Below are positions 1-9,402 of a stretch of DNA of 51,397 nucleotides, piece by piece; the first letter of the stretch is position 1; each line of letters starts with the position of its first letter. The notes under the pieces were generated by a model. The model had not been told where the DNA came from. It saw only the letters and a list, made by a program, of their open reading frames with translations, and made no database searches. A program made the translations under genes and the position numbers. The DNA comes from Alteromonas sp. KUL42. GTDB taxonomy: Bacteria; Pseudomonadota; Gammaproteobacteria; Enterobacterales; Alteromonadaceae. The stretch spans positions 1-51,397 of the forward strand of contig NZ_BJKK01000024.1 of assembly GCF_006538325.1 (NCBI RefSeq), given 5' to 3'.

Positions 1-588
1 AAAAAAGCTTAATTCCATCTTTAACATTAGAAGAAATAACTATAAGAGACGATGTAAAAAGTACTAAAGCATAGCTTTGATAGCCAGCTATGTATTCTTT
101 ATTATTTTCTGGGGTTTCAATATAAAACAACCACTCATCACTAATATTTAAAAAAATTATAACTGACATAACTATAAGTAATGAAAAATGTGTATTTTTT
201 ACTCCTTTCAAACCTCAAATTCGCAGCAATCAAAAAACAAACGACGTTATATACAACTCCTGAGCTTGTCCAAATAAAAACCTCCCAGTAATCTGAGGCC
301 GGAACTTTAAATAAAAAGTATGAAACCGCACATACAGATGTATATAGAATAATTAGTAAAAAGATATTTACGCCTATAAAGTTAGTTCCACTGAATTTTT
401 TAAGATTAAAAAGAAAAAGCGGAACTAAAAGAAAAATAGAAACGACTGGTAAATAGCTACCTAAAACAGGTGGAATTAACTCTATAGAAATAAAATATTG
501 ATATAAAAAAAAGCATGGAAACCATAAAAAAATATGAAAAAAGTGATAAGCAGCTTAATTTATCATGATATTCATATTTAATTCTCAC
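1..588 (-). pseudogene. Broken polytopic membrane protein of a polysaccharide cluster (Wzy/ligase-like?), partial
   Basis: No single frame is open, but joined minus-strand frames give a very hydrophobic protein running off the left edge. The best start is a GTG at 588 with an AGGA about 9 bases upstream. The frame then reads about 25 residues with a first membrane segment. At the A8 run 505-512 (T8 on the coding strand) it must shift by one base to continue as a long open stretch containing IELIPPVLGSYLPVV. It shifts again between 184 and 200, next to A5/T6 runs, to continue to the edge. Each shift is repaired by removing one base from a homopolymer. Several membrane helices and the neighbouring glycosyltransferases and ABC exporter suggest a surface-polysaccharide polymerase, ligase or similar enzyme, but no diagnostic motif is visible, so the family is a guess. 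It may be true decay or two sequence errors. Confidence 0.6.
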
Positions 589-615
589 AACAAAATTCCT
601 GCTATCAAGAAAACA

Positions 616-1638
616 TTAATAATCATGCCTCGCCTTACCATATTTTTTAATAAAGTCTTTAACAACAGGATTATTTTTATCATCTTTTCCTTCAAAAATT
701 CCACCCCACTCTAAGTTTCCATCTTTTATAGTTGCATGTTCATATGTCCAGTCATCAAACTGAAATACCTTTTCTTCTGACAAGTAAATTTGTACTGCTG
801 CAGTGTGTAGAATGTGATCTGTCCAACGATATTTGTAGGTTCCACCTAGTCTATCAAAATGTCCAACAAATGCCTGAACATCTCTACGCATCCAAAAGTT
901 AATATTGGTAATTAAAAAATTGTTGTAGTAAGTCAGCCTATTCCATTCGGTTGGTAAAGGCCAGTTGTGAAAATCATGATTCAGTGTGTTCAATAACTTT
1001 TCTAGAAATATAGTAAGTCGCTTTTTCAACATTCCTTTAAAAGAAAAGTATTCATAATTAACACTGGTCGATAAATCAAAATTATCTAAAAAGGTTTTCG
1101 GCTTTAGCCTCTCGGCTTTAATGTATGCAAAAACCGCCTCTGAAAAACCCAATGTAGGTCGTTGAGGCTCCTTTAATATTGCTCTGTAGCCGTACTGATA
1201 TCCGTTTCTATCCATGAACTCAAATAAGTTATAGTTAATTTTTGAGTGAATGAATGAATCGTCGTCCATTCTCATAAACCAGTCATAACCTAACTCAGAT
1301 AAAATATGGAAAATTGTAACTGAATAAAACCTCGCCATGTGCCTATGTCCAAGCCCATATTTTCCGTCCCATAATATAGGTATTTCTTCTGATTTTAAGA
1401 AACTCGGAATCTGAAAATGTATCTCTTGAAACTTTATTTCATCACGTCCTTTCCTTACTTCTTTCTGACTTTCTAAATCAAAATCACCTTCGTGAAAAAT
1501 CAGAATGTCATGTTTGAATTGATCATTGTAGTTTAGGTAAAGTAAATCGAGACTCATTTCTAACATTGACCTCGAGTCTCTTCCATATTGTGAATCTCTT
1601 TTCGTGTTTTGTGCAAGGTAAACGATACATGGTTTCAT
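616..1638 (-). CDS. GT15 (Kre2/Mnt1 alpha-mannosyltransferase)-like glycosyltransferase
   Basis: 340 residues. The middle and C-terminal parts resemble glycosyltransferase family 15, the yeast Golgi Kre2/Mnt1 alpha-1,2-mannosyltransferases. Visible marks are an acidic donor-site motif MDDDSFI (about 124-130), YGYR (149-152), YYNN followed by a Phe-Trp pair (237-249), and a block GGTYKYRWTDHILHTAA (265-281) that parallels the fungal TGGFYYERWGDAPVHS region. A Tyr-Glu-His near 299-301 parallels the conserved His near the end of the fungal domain. There is no signal anchor, so the protein is probably cytosolic and acts on a lipid-linked glycan before export. It lies in a minus-strand polysaccharide group, 126 bases downstream of the ABC exporter ATPase. 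The acceptor and sugar are unknown; mannose is only inferred from the family. Confidence 0.75.
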   Translation of the reverse strand: MKPCIVYLAQNTKRDSQYGRDSRSMLEMSLDLLYLNYNDQFKHDILIFHEGDFDLESQKEVRKGRDEIKFQEIHFQIPSFLKSEEIPILWDGKYGLGHRHMARFYSVTIFHILSELGYDWFMRMDDDSFIHSKINYNLFEFMDRNGYQYGYRAILKEPQRPTLGFSEAVFAYIKAERLKPKTFLDNFDLSTSVNYEYFSFKGMLKKRLTIFLEKLLNTLNHDFHNWPLPTEWNRLTYYNNFLITNINFWMRRDVQAFVGHFDRLGGTYKYRWTDHILHTAAVQIYLSEEKVFQFDDWTYEHATIKDGNLEWGGIFEGKDDKNNPVVKDFIKKYGKARHDY

Positions 1639-1764
1639 TAGAACTGGTCACTCATTTAGCAACAAAAAGAATTGATTTTAAAATTTCTAAGTCCCCAGCA
1701 CCTCCAGAGCTATTTAGAATACATAGAGAGCTTGTACTTGCTTGGTAGGTAAGAATTGCAAACC

Positions 1765-2517
1765 TCATAGTTTAGGCTCTGTTTTGTAGAATTCTTCATA
1801 TAAAGCATTGAAAGTGCTTTGTGCTTCTATTCTACCGTTCTTTAAATAAATCGCCGAGTTGCAAAGTTCATGAAGCAAAGCTAAATCATGACTCACAATT
1901 AGGATTGTTACGCCCTCGGCTGATAGTTTGCGAAGGCGATCAATTGCTTTTAGTCGATATTGCTGGTCACTCACAGACAAAACCTCATCAACTATCAATA
2001 TGTCACTGTTTAAATGAGACGCTACTGCGAAGGCTAGTCGCGCATGCATACCATTGGAGTATTTTTTGATTGGCGTATCTAAGTATTTTCCTATTTCCGA
2101 AAACCTCACAATTTCGTTAAAAGTGTTTTCTATCTGACCTGTCGTCATTCCCAGTAAAGCGCCATTCAGGAAGAGATTTTCTCTTCCTGTAAGTTCTCTG
2201 TGAAAACCAACACCAACTTCTATCATACTGGAAACTGAACCTCTAATTATCAACTCACCTTCCGATGGTGCTGTAATCTCGCTGATCAACCTAAACAACG
2301 TAGACTTCCCAGAGCCATTGTCTCCCAATATAGCGACAACATCGCCTCTTTCTACTTCGATATTCAGGTTTCTTAAAGCCCAAACTCGTTGTTTTTTTGA
2401 GAATGAAAACCGAGCTATCGCTAGTATCTTATCTAAGAAATTATCTGATTCACTCTTTACGGGTGGTATGAAGTAACACTTCCCTAAGTTAAGTGCTTCG
2501 ATAATTGGTTGTGTCAT
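1765..2517 (-). CDS. Polysaccharide ABC exporter, ATP-binding protein (Wzt/KpsT type)
   Basis: 250-residue ATPase of the polysaccharide/polyol-phosphate exporter family. It has a Walker A GDNGSGKST (about 65-73), an ABC signature in the form YSNGMHARL (153-161) where the usual LSGGQ is replaced, as is typical of Wzt/KpsT/TagH, and a Walker B DILIVDEVL (172-180) followed by the D-loop. It stops soon after the nucleotide-binding domain. It therefore lacks the extra C-terminal carbohydrate-binding domain that some Wzt proteins use to recognise a capped O-antigen. Together with the permease just upstream it should flip or export an undecaprenyl- or lipid-linked glycan across the inner membrane. 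It is 36 bases from the permease gene, in the same minus-strand operon. Confidence 0.9.
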   Translation of the reverse strand: MTQPIIEALNLGKCYFIPPVKSESDNFLDKILAIARFSFSKKQRVWALRNLNIEVERGDVVAILGDNGSGKSTLFRLISEITAPSEGELIIRGSVSSMIEVGVGFHRELTGRENLFLNGALLGMTTGQIENTFNEIVRFSEIGKYLDTPIKKYSNGMHARLAFAVASHLNSDILIVDEVLSVSDQQYRLKAIDRLRKLSAEGVTILIVSHDLALLHELCNSAIYLKNGRIEAQSTFNALYEEFYKTEPKL

Positions 2518-2553
2518 CTTTTATTACGCTTCATATGGTTACAGTAATACTAA

Positions 2554-3375
2554 TTAGATAACGTCTGCAAACTTCCTTTCGTTTTTGCCAAAGACGTAAA
2601 CACCTGACAAAAGAAGTACAGTAAGTGAAGTAACACCAATTAGCAGCGTTTCAGTTCCCGGCCAAAATTTCTCACCTAGCAAGCAATATCTCAATGACTC
2701 AATTAGGCCAACTAATGGGTTTATACTGAATAAAGACTTCCACTGTTCGGGCACACTCTGCAATGTAAATGCGACCGGACTAATAAAGAGACCAATTCGA
2801 ATTAAGAAGGGAATTAGTGTTTGAACATCCCTAAAAAATACGTTTAACGTACCAAACCATAGGCTTAACGATAGATTTAGCAGTAGTGTAAAAATGAATA
2901 TTATTGGGATAAAGATTATATTAACTGATATTGGAACCTGGTAATACGCCATTATTGCGAAGACCAATACCAAATTCGCAAAGAAGCCGATACTATTTCG
3001 TAAAGCTGAATTGATGGCTAATAATACTCGAGGAAAATTTGCTCTTACTATAAGATCGCGATCATCCACTATGCATATACAACCGCGACTTACCGCATTC
3101 GAAAAGAACTCCCACAATGTCATCGCAGATAAAGCAATTAGTAGATAAGGAAATCCATAGTCAGGGAATTGACCAATTCGGTCAAAAACAAAAACAATGG
3201 TGAGCGACATAGCGAAGGGCTTAATTAAAACCCATGTCATACCTATAAAGGTTTGTTTGTACGAGACAAGTAAGTCTCTTTTTATTAAATGGATGAGCAA
3301 TGTTCTCGCACGCCATAAAACAAGGGGATGGAGATAACGAAAACTTTTATCTTGGTACGAAATTTTCTTTTCCAT
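2554..3375 (-). CDS. Polysaccharide ABC exporter, permease (Wzm/KpsM type)
   Basis: 273-residue ABC-2 type permease. After an amphipathic N-terminus (about 25-40), residues 45-265 form about six hydrophobic segments with short loops. The order and length fit Wzm/KpsM/TagG. Sequence typical of the family includes the DLLVSYKQT region before the first helix and a conserved central NLSLSLWFGTLNVFFRDVQ stretch. It forms the membrane channel for the ATPase encoded directly downstream. It is preceded by a glycosyltransferase gene with only 13 bases between, so these genes very probably form one transcript. The exporter implies ABC-dependent rather than Wzx/Wzy-dependent assembly of at least one glycan. 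Confidence 0.9.
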   Translation of the reverse strand: MEKKISYQDKSFRYLHPLVLWRARTLLIHLIKRDLLVSYKQTFIGMTWVLIKPFAMSLTIVFVFDRIGQFPDYGFPYLLIALSAMTLWEFFSNAVSRGCICIVDDRDLIVRANFPRVLLAINSALRNSIGFFANLVLVFAIMAYYQVPISVNIIFIPIIFIFTLLLNLSLSLWFGTLNVFFRDVQTLIPFLIRIGLFISPVAFTLQSVPEQWKSLFSINPLVGLIESLRYCLLGEKFWPGTETLLIGVTSLTVLLLSGVYVFGKNERKFADVI

Positions 3376-3388
3376 ATGTTCTACTTAC

Positions 3389-4450
3389 TTAAAGATATGG
3401 CTTATTACGAAATACCTTTGTTAAATACCACACATATTTAACTTGATAATAAACCCACCTATTGCATGAATTTAATAAGGTTGAAATTAACGGCGATATT
3501 CGAGCCAACTTATTTTCTAGAATATCTAACCTCTTTACCTCTATTATAGATTTCGATAATTTTGCGTTACTTTCCATTAGAGATATTTCTTTAAGCCCCC
3601 AAGAAGCGCCATTCGGGTTCAATATAGGTTTATCAAATGATTTAGACCAAGGAGGGTTGAGCTTTCGATGAGAGTGTCGAAAGTTCAAACTTGGCTTAAC
3701 ATGTTCTAAATGGAAAAAGTGATAACCAAATTCTTTACCTATATTTACAACTGGGTATTTTTTGATTAAGCGCGTAGCTAAGTCAACGTCCATAAACCAA
3801 TAATAAATTAACCGCTCATCATACCCACCAATATCGTCCCAAATGTCTCTGTGCATCATTAATATTCCAACAGGAGATGCCCAAAAGCAGAAACTTAACT
3901 CTTCGCTATAGTTCAGTTTTCCGTAGGAACTAATATAGTAATGTAAGTCTTTAAGGTTTGGTTTTTTAGATACGAATGAATAAGGTATCTGTTTGCGCGC
4001 CGCAAACAGATATGAATTTCTTAGGTCAAAACGTTCTTCTGAGTTTCCTTCATACGCATTAAAGAACTTTGTTAAGAAATCACCAGTCACCAACGTGTCT
4101 TGATCAATCCTGCCTATGTACTCACCAAAGCTTCTTCTTGCAGCAACATTTAGTGCATAAACTTCTCCAAACGCACTATCACGCTGCAAGGTCGATGCCA
4201 ATCGATTTGGAATATGTATGAAACGCGTGATTGCGAGCGCATCGTTTGTGAGCCCAATTACGTTTGAAATAGGTTCTTCACTTCCCCAATCGGCAACAAC
4301 TATCTCAACGGTGTGCTCTTTTTTTAACTTAAAAATTTGCTCGGAAACATAATTAATAGAAGTCCCCAATCTCCATAGGGGGTCTCCCATATAATCGTCA
4401 TTTCTAGAACAGATAATAAGAGAAAGTGTAATGCTTTTTTTTGATTGCAA
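3389..4450 (-). CDS. GT2-like (GT-A fold) glycosyltransferase
   Basis: 353 residues. The N-terminus LSLIICSRNDDYMG (about 9-22) is the nucleotide-binding strand of a GT-A fold, followed by VEIVVADWGSEEP (about 49-61) and the DXD-like GRIDQDTL region (about 113-120) expected to hold the metal and sugar nucleotide. A later stretch WASPVGILMMHRDIWDDIGG followed by FMDVDLATRL resembles the acceptor-side ED motif of GT2 enzymes. No membrane segment is obvious. The start is an inferred TTG at 4450, because no ATG occurs until after the first conserved strand; the true start is therefore uncertain. It is the first gene of the minus-strand exporter group and presumably adds a sugar to the exported glycan. 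Confidence 0.75.
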   Translation of the reverse strand: MQSKKSITLSLIICSRNDDYMGDPLWRLGTSINYVSEQIFKLKKEHTVEIVVADWGSEEPISNVIGLTNDALAITRFIHIPNRLASTLQRDSAFGEVYALNVAARRSFGEYIGRIDQDTLVTGDFLTKFFNAYEGNSEERFDLRNSYLFAARKQIPYSFVSKKPNLKDLHYYISSYGKLNYSEELSFCFWASPVGILMMHRDIWDDIGGYDERLIYYWFMDVDLATRLIKKYPVVNIGKEFGYHFFHLEHVKPSLNFRHSHRKLNPPWSKSFDKPILNPNGASWGLKEISLMESNAKLSKSIIEVKRLDILENKLARISPLISTLLNSCNRWVYYQVKYVWYLTKVFRNKPYL

Positions 4451-4632
4451 AATGATACTTGCCGCTGTCTTTTATATTATATAAAGTCGATAAAACTAGG
4501 TTTTTTTTGCCAAAATACAAGCCATTTCACTAATATTGATTGAACGCTGACAAATAAATAAGCGCGCTACCTTTTGGTATATCTACGTGAAGTCATGACT
4601 TCAAACATGTGATTTTATTTGTAACTTTCATA

Positions 4633-6605
4633 ATGAAATATAGAGCTGAAATAGACGGGTTAAGAGCAATTGCAGTTGTAGCTGTAATACTTTTTCATTG
4701 TAATTTTGAGTTTTTTAAAGGTGGATATCTTGGTGTTGATATCTTCTTTGTAATTAGCGGCTACCTAATTTCTGCACAAATCACTAGTGATTTGAAGAGT
4801 AGAAAGTTTAATCTAAGCGATTTTTACATACGACGCGCTAGGCGTATTTTACCCGCACTTTTCTGTCTTATGTTAGTCTGCTTACCAATCGCTTGGTTAC
4901 TATTAACACCAATTTTTTTAAAAGATTTTGGGCAAAGCCTCGTATCTACTACAGGCTTCTTTTCAAACTTCTTATTCTGGAAAGAAAACGGCTACTTCGA
5001 AAGACTATCTGAATTGAAACCCCTATTACATACATGGAGTTTGTCTGTTGAAGAGCAATTCTATTTGTTATACCCATTATGTACTTTCCGTTTTTTGGCG
5101 AATCGGTTATCGATGGCTTGTGAAATTTATATTACTTATCGTTTTTTTTCAGTTTACTTGCAAATATCTTATCCCTTGCGTCGACTAAAACTCTTTTCTT
5201 TCTTGCTCCATTTCGTATTTGGGAACTCCTAACAGGGGTATTAGTTGCCTTTGTCTTAAACCGCGAGAAACGACAAAACCTACATTTTGCAAATGAGGCA
5301 TTGAGTATACTTGGGTTAGGTTTAATAGGTTATTGCATACTAGCTTTTGATCCTTTTAGCCTAGCACCTTTTGATTACACATTGTTGGCGGTTTTTGGCA
5401 GTGCACTAATCATTCTTTTTTGTAAACCAGATACATTTTTATACAAGTTACTAAGTATAAAACCACTTGTAAACATGGGTTTAATATCGTACGGCGTTTA
5501 TCTATGGCATTATCCAATACTCTCTTTCTCACGACACGCTTACAAAGCTGAACTTTCCAGTTTTTTGTCAGTTTTTCTATGTATGCTGTCTATTGTTCCA
5601 GCTTATTTTAGCTGGAAATACATAGAACTTCCTTTCAGAAATAAAAGCAAAATCGATAATGCCTTATTCTCTAAAATAATAGTTATTGTTGCCTTACTCA
5701 TTGTTCTATTCGGTATTGTGTTACACGTTAACAATGGACTCGCAAATCATAGGTGGCTTCATTTGATAAACCTTATCTCAGATAATCATGAAAGAATGCT
5801 ATCAGGTAATTGTCTACTCGACGAGCAACATTACAAAACGAAAGGATGTTTAAAGGGGGATATAGCGCAAAAGCCTAGTTTTGCTTTATTTGGAGACTCT
5901 CATGCAGCTTCGATCGCAAGTGAACTTGCCGCTATTTTTAAACGGAATAATAAATCATTTGTGCAATATTCAAAATTTGACTGCCCACCCATTTTCAATA
6001 TGATGAGCTCAGAGGATCCAACCAATACAACCTGCAAGAAATATAGCGATTCGGTATTCAATCAAATCATTGAACGAGACATAAAGAACGTTATCCTATT
6101 TGGTCGATGGTCGGTTTATGTTCATCCAGAGCATTTTGATGGGAAGCATAATTATTACATAGAAAGTTCGTCATTAGGTAAAAGTACGACAGCCCCCCTA
6201 ACACAAAACCCAATTTTGGTAGCATACCAAGAAGTAATCGAACGCTTTTTAGAAAATGACGTAAAAGTATTCGTAATAAATCCAATTCCAAATCTGAATG
6301 AAAACCCAATTGATGAAACCATAATGCTATCAAGTCATTTTGAAATTATATTTCCTCCCCCCATTCCACATAAAAATTTTGAAGCACGTAATAGGGCAGT
6401 TTTTGAACTTTTTACCTCACTGAGTGAGAATCAAAAAATTACACTAATAGGGGACTCTAATATTTTTTGCCCTATCGTTCCAAATGATATTCGTGTCTGT
6501 TTAAACAATATTAATCGGGAGTTTTTGTACTTTGATGACAATCACCTAACCGAGTTGGGCGCAAAATTGCTTCTGTATGAAATCGAGAAGGACCTATTTA
6601 AGTAG
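4633..6605 (+). pseudogene. OafA-like acyltransferase-3 with SGNH domain, two frameshifts
   Basis: The N-terminal frame starts at the ATG 4633 (MKYRAEIDGLRAIAVVAV, the standard OafA start). It carries the conserved Arg-Glu-Asp/His elements, GYLGVDIFFVISGYLI and SVEEQFYLLYP, then fails. The family sequence continues in a second frame (FWRIGYRWLVKF) after removing one T from the T6 run 5091-5096. It continues in a third frame (SLLANILSLAS, APFRIWELLTGVLVAF) after removing one T from the T8 run 5142-5149. The third frame runs to 6605 with more membrane helices, then a periplasmic SGNH hydrolase domain with GDSHAAS (near 5895) and the closing DDNHLTELG. The repaired protein would be about 655 residues, normal for OafA-type O-acetyltransferases of O-antigen. 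It is divergent from the exporter operon. Either the gene is inactivated (or phase-variable at T runs) or the indels are errors. Confidence 0.85.
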
Positions 6606-6659
6606 TATCAAGTACAGTATAGTGAAACCTGAAATTACGTACCGCCTATCAGCTTAAAC

Positions 6660-6926
6660 TCATTTTTTATTTCCTCCTTTAAGCTTATATTGCGAAGGGC
6701 AATAACCTCGTTCTACGCCTTCGGGTCTTAAGCTTGCATGCTTGGTTTTTCGACCACTTACACGGGCGCGCCAGTTCTTAAACGTCTTCTGCTTAAGGTT
6801 ACTGCGCATTAATTTAATCACCTCTTTTTCAGGTAAACCGTATAATTGCTCAATCGCCTCAAATGGCGTTCTGTCTTCCCAAGCCATTTCTATAATTCGA
6901 GAAGCCTGTTCTTCAGTTAAGTGCAT
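6660..6926 (-). CDS. TIGR03643/DUF2805 family small protein
   Basis: About 88 residues. The sequence LTEEQASRIIEMAWEDRTPF followed by GLPEKEVIKLMRSNLK and WRARVSGRKTKH matches my memory of the TIGR03643 (DUF2805) family of short conserved proteins. The start ATG at 6926 gives the family's usual length. An upstream in-frame TTG at 6968 would add 14 residues without a clear ribosome-binding site. The helical core resembles a helix-turn-helix unit, but I know of no proven function. The C-terminus is very basic (RKTKH...KLKGGNKK). It stands alone between the polysaccharide cluster and the nuclease gene. Confidence 0.75.
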   Translation of the reverse strand: MHLTEEQASRIIEMAWEDRTPFEAIEQLYGLPEKEVIKLMRSNLKQKTFKNWRARVSGRKTKHASLRPEGVERGYCPSQYKLKGGNKK

Positions 6927-7028
6927 AGCTACATCATCAAGTGAACTAATTTGATTTCTAATACGCAAAACGGCGGAATTTGTTCACGTGTTTAAAGTGT
7001 ATTTACTCGTAAATTGATTGCGCTATCC

Positions 7029-9158
7029 TTATCTATTGTCGTCGTCCTTTTCAAATACCAGTTTCAGTAATTCTGCAGCGGCTTTTGCGTCACTTAAAGC
7101 ACGGTGGTGCTGCTCCATTTCAATTTCAAAATGTGCAGTTAAATTCGCTAAAGAATAGGAAGGTAAACCCGGGTAGGTACGTCGCATCTCTCGCACCGTA
7201 CACATTTTGGGGTGGCGGAAGTCACGTTCTAAACGCGCAAACTCTTGCTTTATGAATCCATAGTCAAAGTTCACGTTATGCGCTACAAAAACGGCGTCTT
7301 CGGTAAACGCTGCAATAGCATCGGCCACTTGTGCAAAAACGGGCGCATGCTGAACCATTTCGTCAGAAATTCCCGTAAGCTTGGTGATGTTTGAAGGAAT
7401 ACGACGCTGGGGATTTATGAGGGTTTGAAAACGGTCTACTTCGTTTCCAGCCACCAGCTTCACCATACCAATTTCAGTAATTCGATGATAACTGTTATTT
7501 CCCCCCGTTGTTTCAATATCCACAACGACATACGGTTGCTGCGGGTCGCGAACCCAGTTAACCGTGGTTACAGCGACTTCAAACCCTGCCTGCTGCAAAC
7601 GTTGAATGGATACCAATTGATTGCGACGTAATTGGTCACCAGGAGCTTTTATTTCTTCAAACCTTAACGTCTTATCAAATACCATAATATCTGGAAAGCC
7701 GTCGCGCAGATGTTCAAAATCTTTGCTCATCATACGCAGCATCGTATGTATAGCCTCTAGGTTGCCATAATCAATCAACGCCTCAATTGGCGTTAACAAT
7801 CCGCTTGACCACATGAATAAGCTATTTACTTTGCCGTAGTGCTGGGTAGCCATTTTTTGAATGTGAAATCGCAGCTTATCTTTGCTATCAAGCCTTGCTA
7901 GAAGCGACTCAATGCTGTCTTCGAATTTAGCGTAAAAGTTATTTTGCTTGAGTGACAAAGGTCGTCTATCAAACTCTGTAACCAAAGCATCCTCTTCGTA
8001 AAGTTGCTTCCAAAATGTGAGGCCAAATAAGCTACGCCATAATCTATTTTCTGTTCGCCACCCTTGAATACCATGCCTTGCATAGTGAGCCAATACACCT
8101 CTTTCTACTTGCTGATTTTGACTGACATCAATGGCTAATGTACGGCTTGCGCTGCGCAACATGTCTGTAACAGAACTCGTGCGCTTTTTATGAAATTTTC
8201 TTGCGTAAAAATCTTCTGCAAAGGCTAGTAAAGTATCTGAGGCAGGGTTATCAATAATCTCTTCAAGCGCAGCTTTTACCTCTTCAAGCACACCGTCTTT
8301 GTAGCTTTCTCGCAGCCACTTCTCTTTGGCTTTATCGCTATCGGCCATTCCCAACACGTGCAAACCCGCTTCGCGCTCTATATCAAGTAATTTAAGCCCC
8401 AATAAATAAAGAAACTGATCGCGATAAAAGCAGGCTGACACACCATGAGTTGATGGAAACACTTCCTTTGACAGTGATAAAAGGGCTGCTTCATCAAGGA
8501 AGGGCAATTGAGTAATGTGATCGGCATAGAACCACGCTGCTTCTGTGTCTACTTTGGTTTCAAATCGGGCCACATCATTGACTGAGTCCGAACGAGTCCT
8601 CATAACACCTAAGTCACGCATCGAAAACTGGTTTAAACGACTTTTCGTGTTACCGAAATACAAAAACAATAAAAAACGAAGCGCGTCATCGAAAAGACAC
8701 ACAAGGTAGTCATTAGTGGAGAAGTTAGCCGGCCAACCTTTTAACTCAACTTCATGCCGTAAAAGCGTTACGAGTTTGGGCTTAGAAAGCGATGAAAGAC
8801 CGCTGATACTTCCATATTCATTTAGAAGTGCGAGTAATGCGTCTTTGGTGAGTACACCGGCAATGTCATTCATCGACGCGTTAGATAAATCACCAAACCA
8901 CCCTTCTTGAATAAGCCAATCAATTTGATACTGTGGTGTATCTATTTCCGCATAATTAAATTGCTTACGGTCTATTACTGCATATTTACGATTGGCCGCG
9001 CGCACAACAATACACTGCTTATTTTCGTCCAGCGCTTTAAAGCGACTGATAAAGCGCGTGGCCTCTTCGCTTAAAAGCGCTGCGCTTGCGCCTTCGAAAA
9101 AGTGCAAAAATTCGTAAAAGTGTGCCAAATAATAACGCGGCGGTAAGTCTTTTCGCAT
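7029..9158 (-). CDS. FAN1-like structure-specific nuclease fused to a DEDDh 3'-5' exonuclease
   Basis: About 709 residues. The N-terminal two thirds resemble FAN1: a start region YYLAHFYEFLHFF, a SAP-like helix pair (about 108-138), a helical middle, then VERGVLAHYARHGIQGW and RLWRSLFGLTFWKQL (about 350-385). A VRR-NUC domain of the PD-(D/E)XK type follows, with GFPDIMVF and FEEIKAPGDQL (about 487-510), so the catalytic Asp, Glu and Lys are present. Residues about 543-703 form a second nuclease of the DnaQ/epsilon type: VVVDIETTG (Exo I), VAHNVNFDYGFI (Exo II) and HHRALSDAKAA (Exo III with His). FAN1 cleaves flaps and unhooks interstrand crosslinks; the attached exonuclease would trim 3' ends. 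ATG 9158 is preferred over an in-frame TTG at 9167. A LexA-box-like site lies 31 bases upstream. Confidence 0.85.
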   Translation of the reverse strand: MRKDLPPRYYLAHFYEFLHFFEGASAALLSEEATRFISRFKALDENKQCIVVRAANRKYAVIDRKQFNYAEIDTPQYQIDWLIQEGWFGDLSNASMNDIAGVLTKDALLALLNEYGSISGLSSLSKPKLVTLLRHEVELKGWPANFSTNDYLVCLFDDALRFLLFLYFGNTKSRLNQFSMRDLGVMRTRSDSVNDVARFETKVDTEAAWFYADHITQLPFLDEAALLSLSKEVFPSTHGVSACFYRDQFLYLLGLKLLDIEREAGLHVLGMADSDKAKEKWLRESYKDGVLEEVKAALEEIIDNPASDTLLAFAEDFYARKFHKKRTSSVTDMLRSASRTLAIDVSQNQQVERGVLAHYARHGIQGWRTENRLWRSLFGLTFWKQLYEEDALVTEFDRRPLSLKQNNFYAKFEDSIESLLARLDSKDKLRFHIQKMATQHYGKVNSLFMWSSGLLTPIEALIDYGNLEAIHTMLRMMSKDFEHLRDGFPDIMVFDKTLRFEEIKAPGDQLRRNQLVSIQRLQQAGFEVAVTTVNWVRDPQQPYVVVDIETTGGNNSYHRITEIGMVKLVAGNEVDRFQTLINPQRRIPSNITKLTGISDEMVQHAPVFAQVADAIAAFTEDAVFVAHNVNFDYGFIKQEFARLERDFRHPKMCTVREMRRTYPGLPSYSLANLTAHFEIEMEQHHRALSDAKAAAELLKLVFEKDDDNR

Positions 9159-9189
9159 GGTCAACAATTCAGGTTCAATACCACAAATA

Positions 9190-9205
9190 GTGTATATTTA
9201 TACAG
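9190..9205 (-). promoter_or_regulatory. LexA (SOS) box-like operator upstream of the FAN1-exonuclease gene
   Basis: The 16 bases GTGTATATTTATACAG match the gammaproteobacterial LexA consensus CTGTATATATATACAG at 14 of 16 positions, with one imperfect end. The site ends 31 bases before the ATG of the divergently read nuclease gene, a normal operator position. It suggests induction by DNA damage. AT-rich palindromes occur by chance, so this needs binding or expression data. Confidence 0.6.
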
Positions 9206-9402
9206 CAAAATAAACAACCACTCGTGTCTGTGTTAAATTTTCACACGCTGACAACACGGGCACGTTCCCACTCGTTCTGTCACAAGAAGCATCTAAAAGC
9301 ACTAAAAATAGAGTCATTAAGATACTAAAATGTGCCTCAATATGATCACTGCTACGTTCGGTTACGTAAATAAGAGTAACTTCTAAAATTACGGTGGTAA
9401 CT

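Noticed and set aside
1566..1748. Short plus-strand frame overlapping the glycosyltransferase start
   Set aside because: It is mainly antisense to the conserved gene and has no ribosome-binding site or motif.
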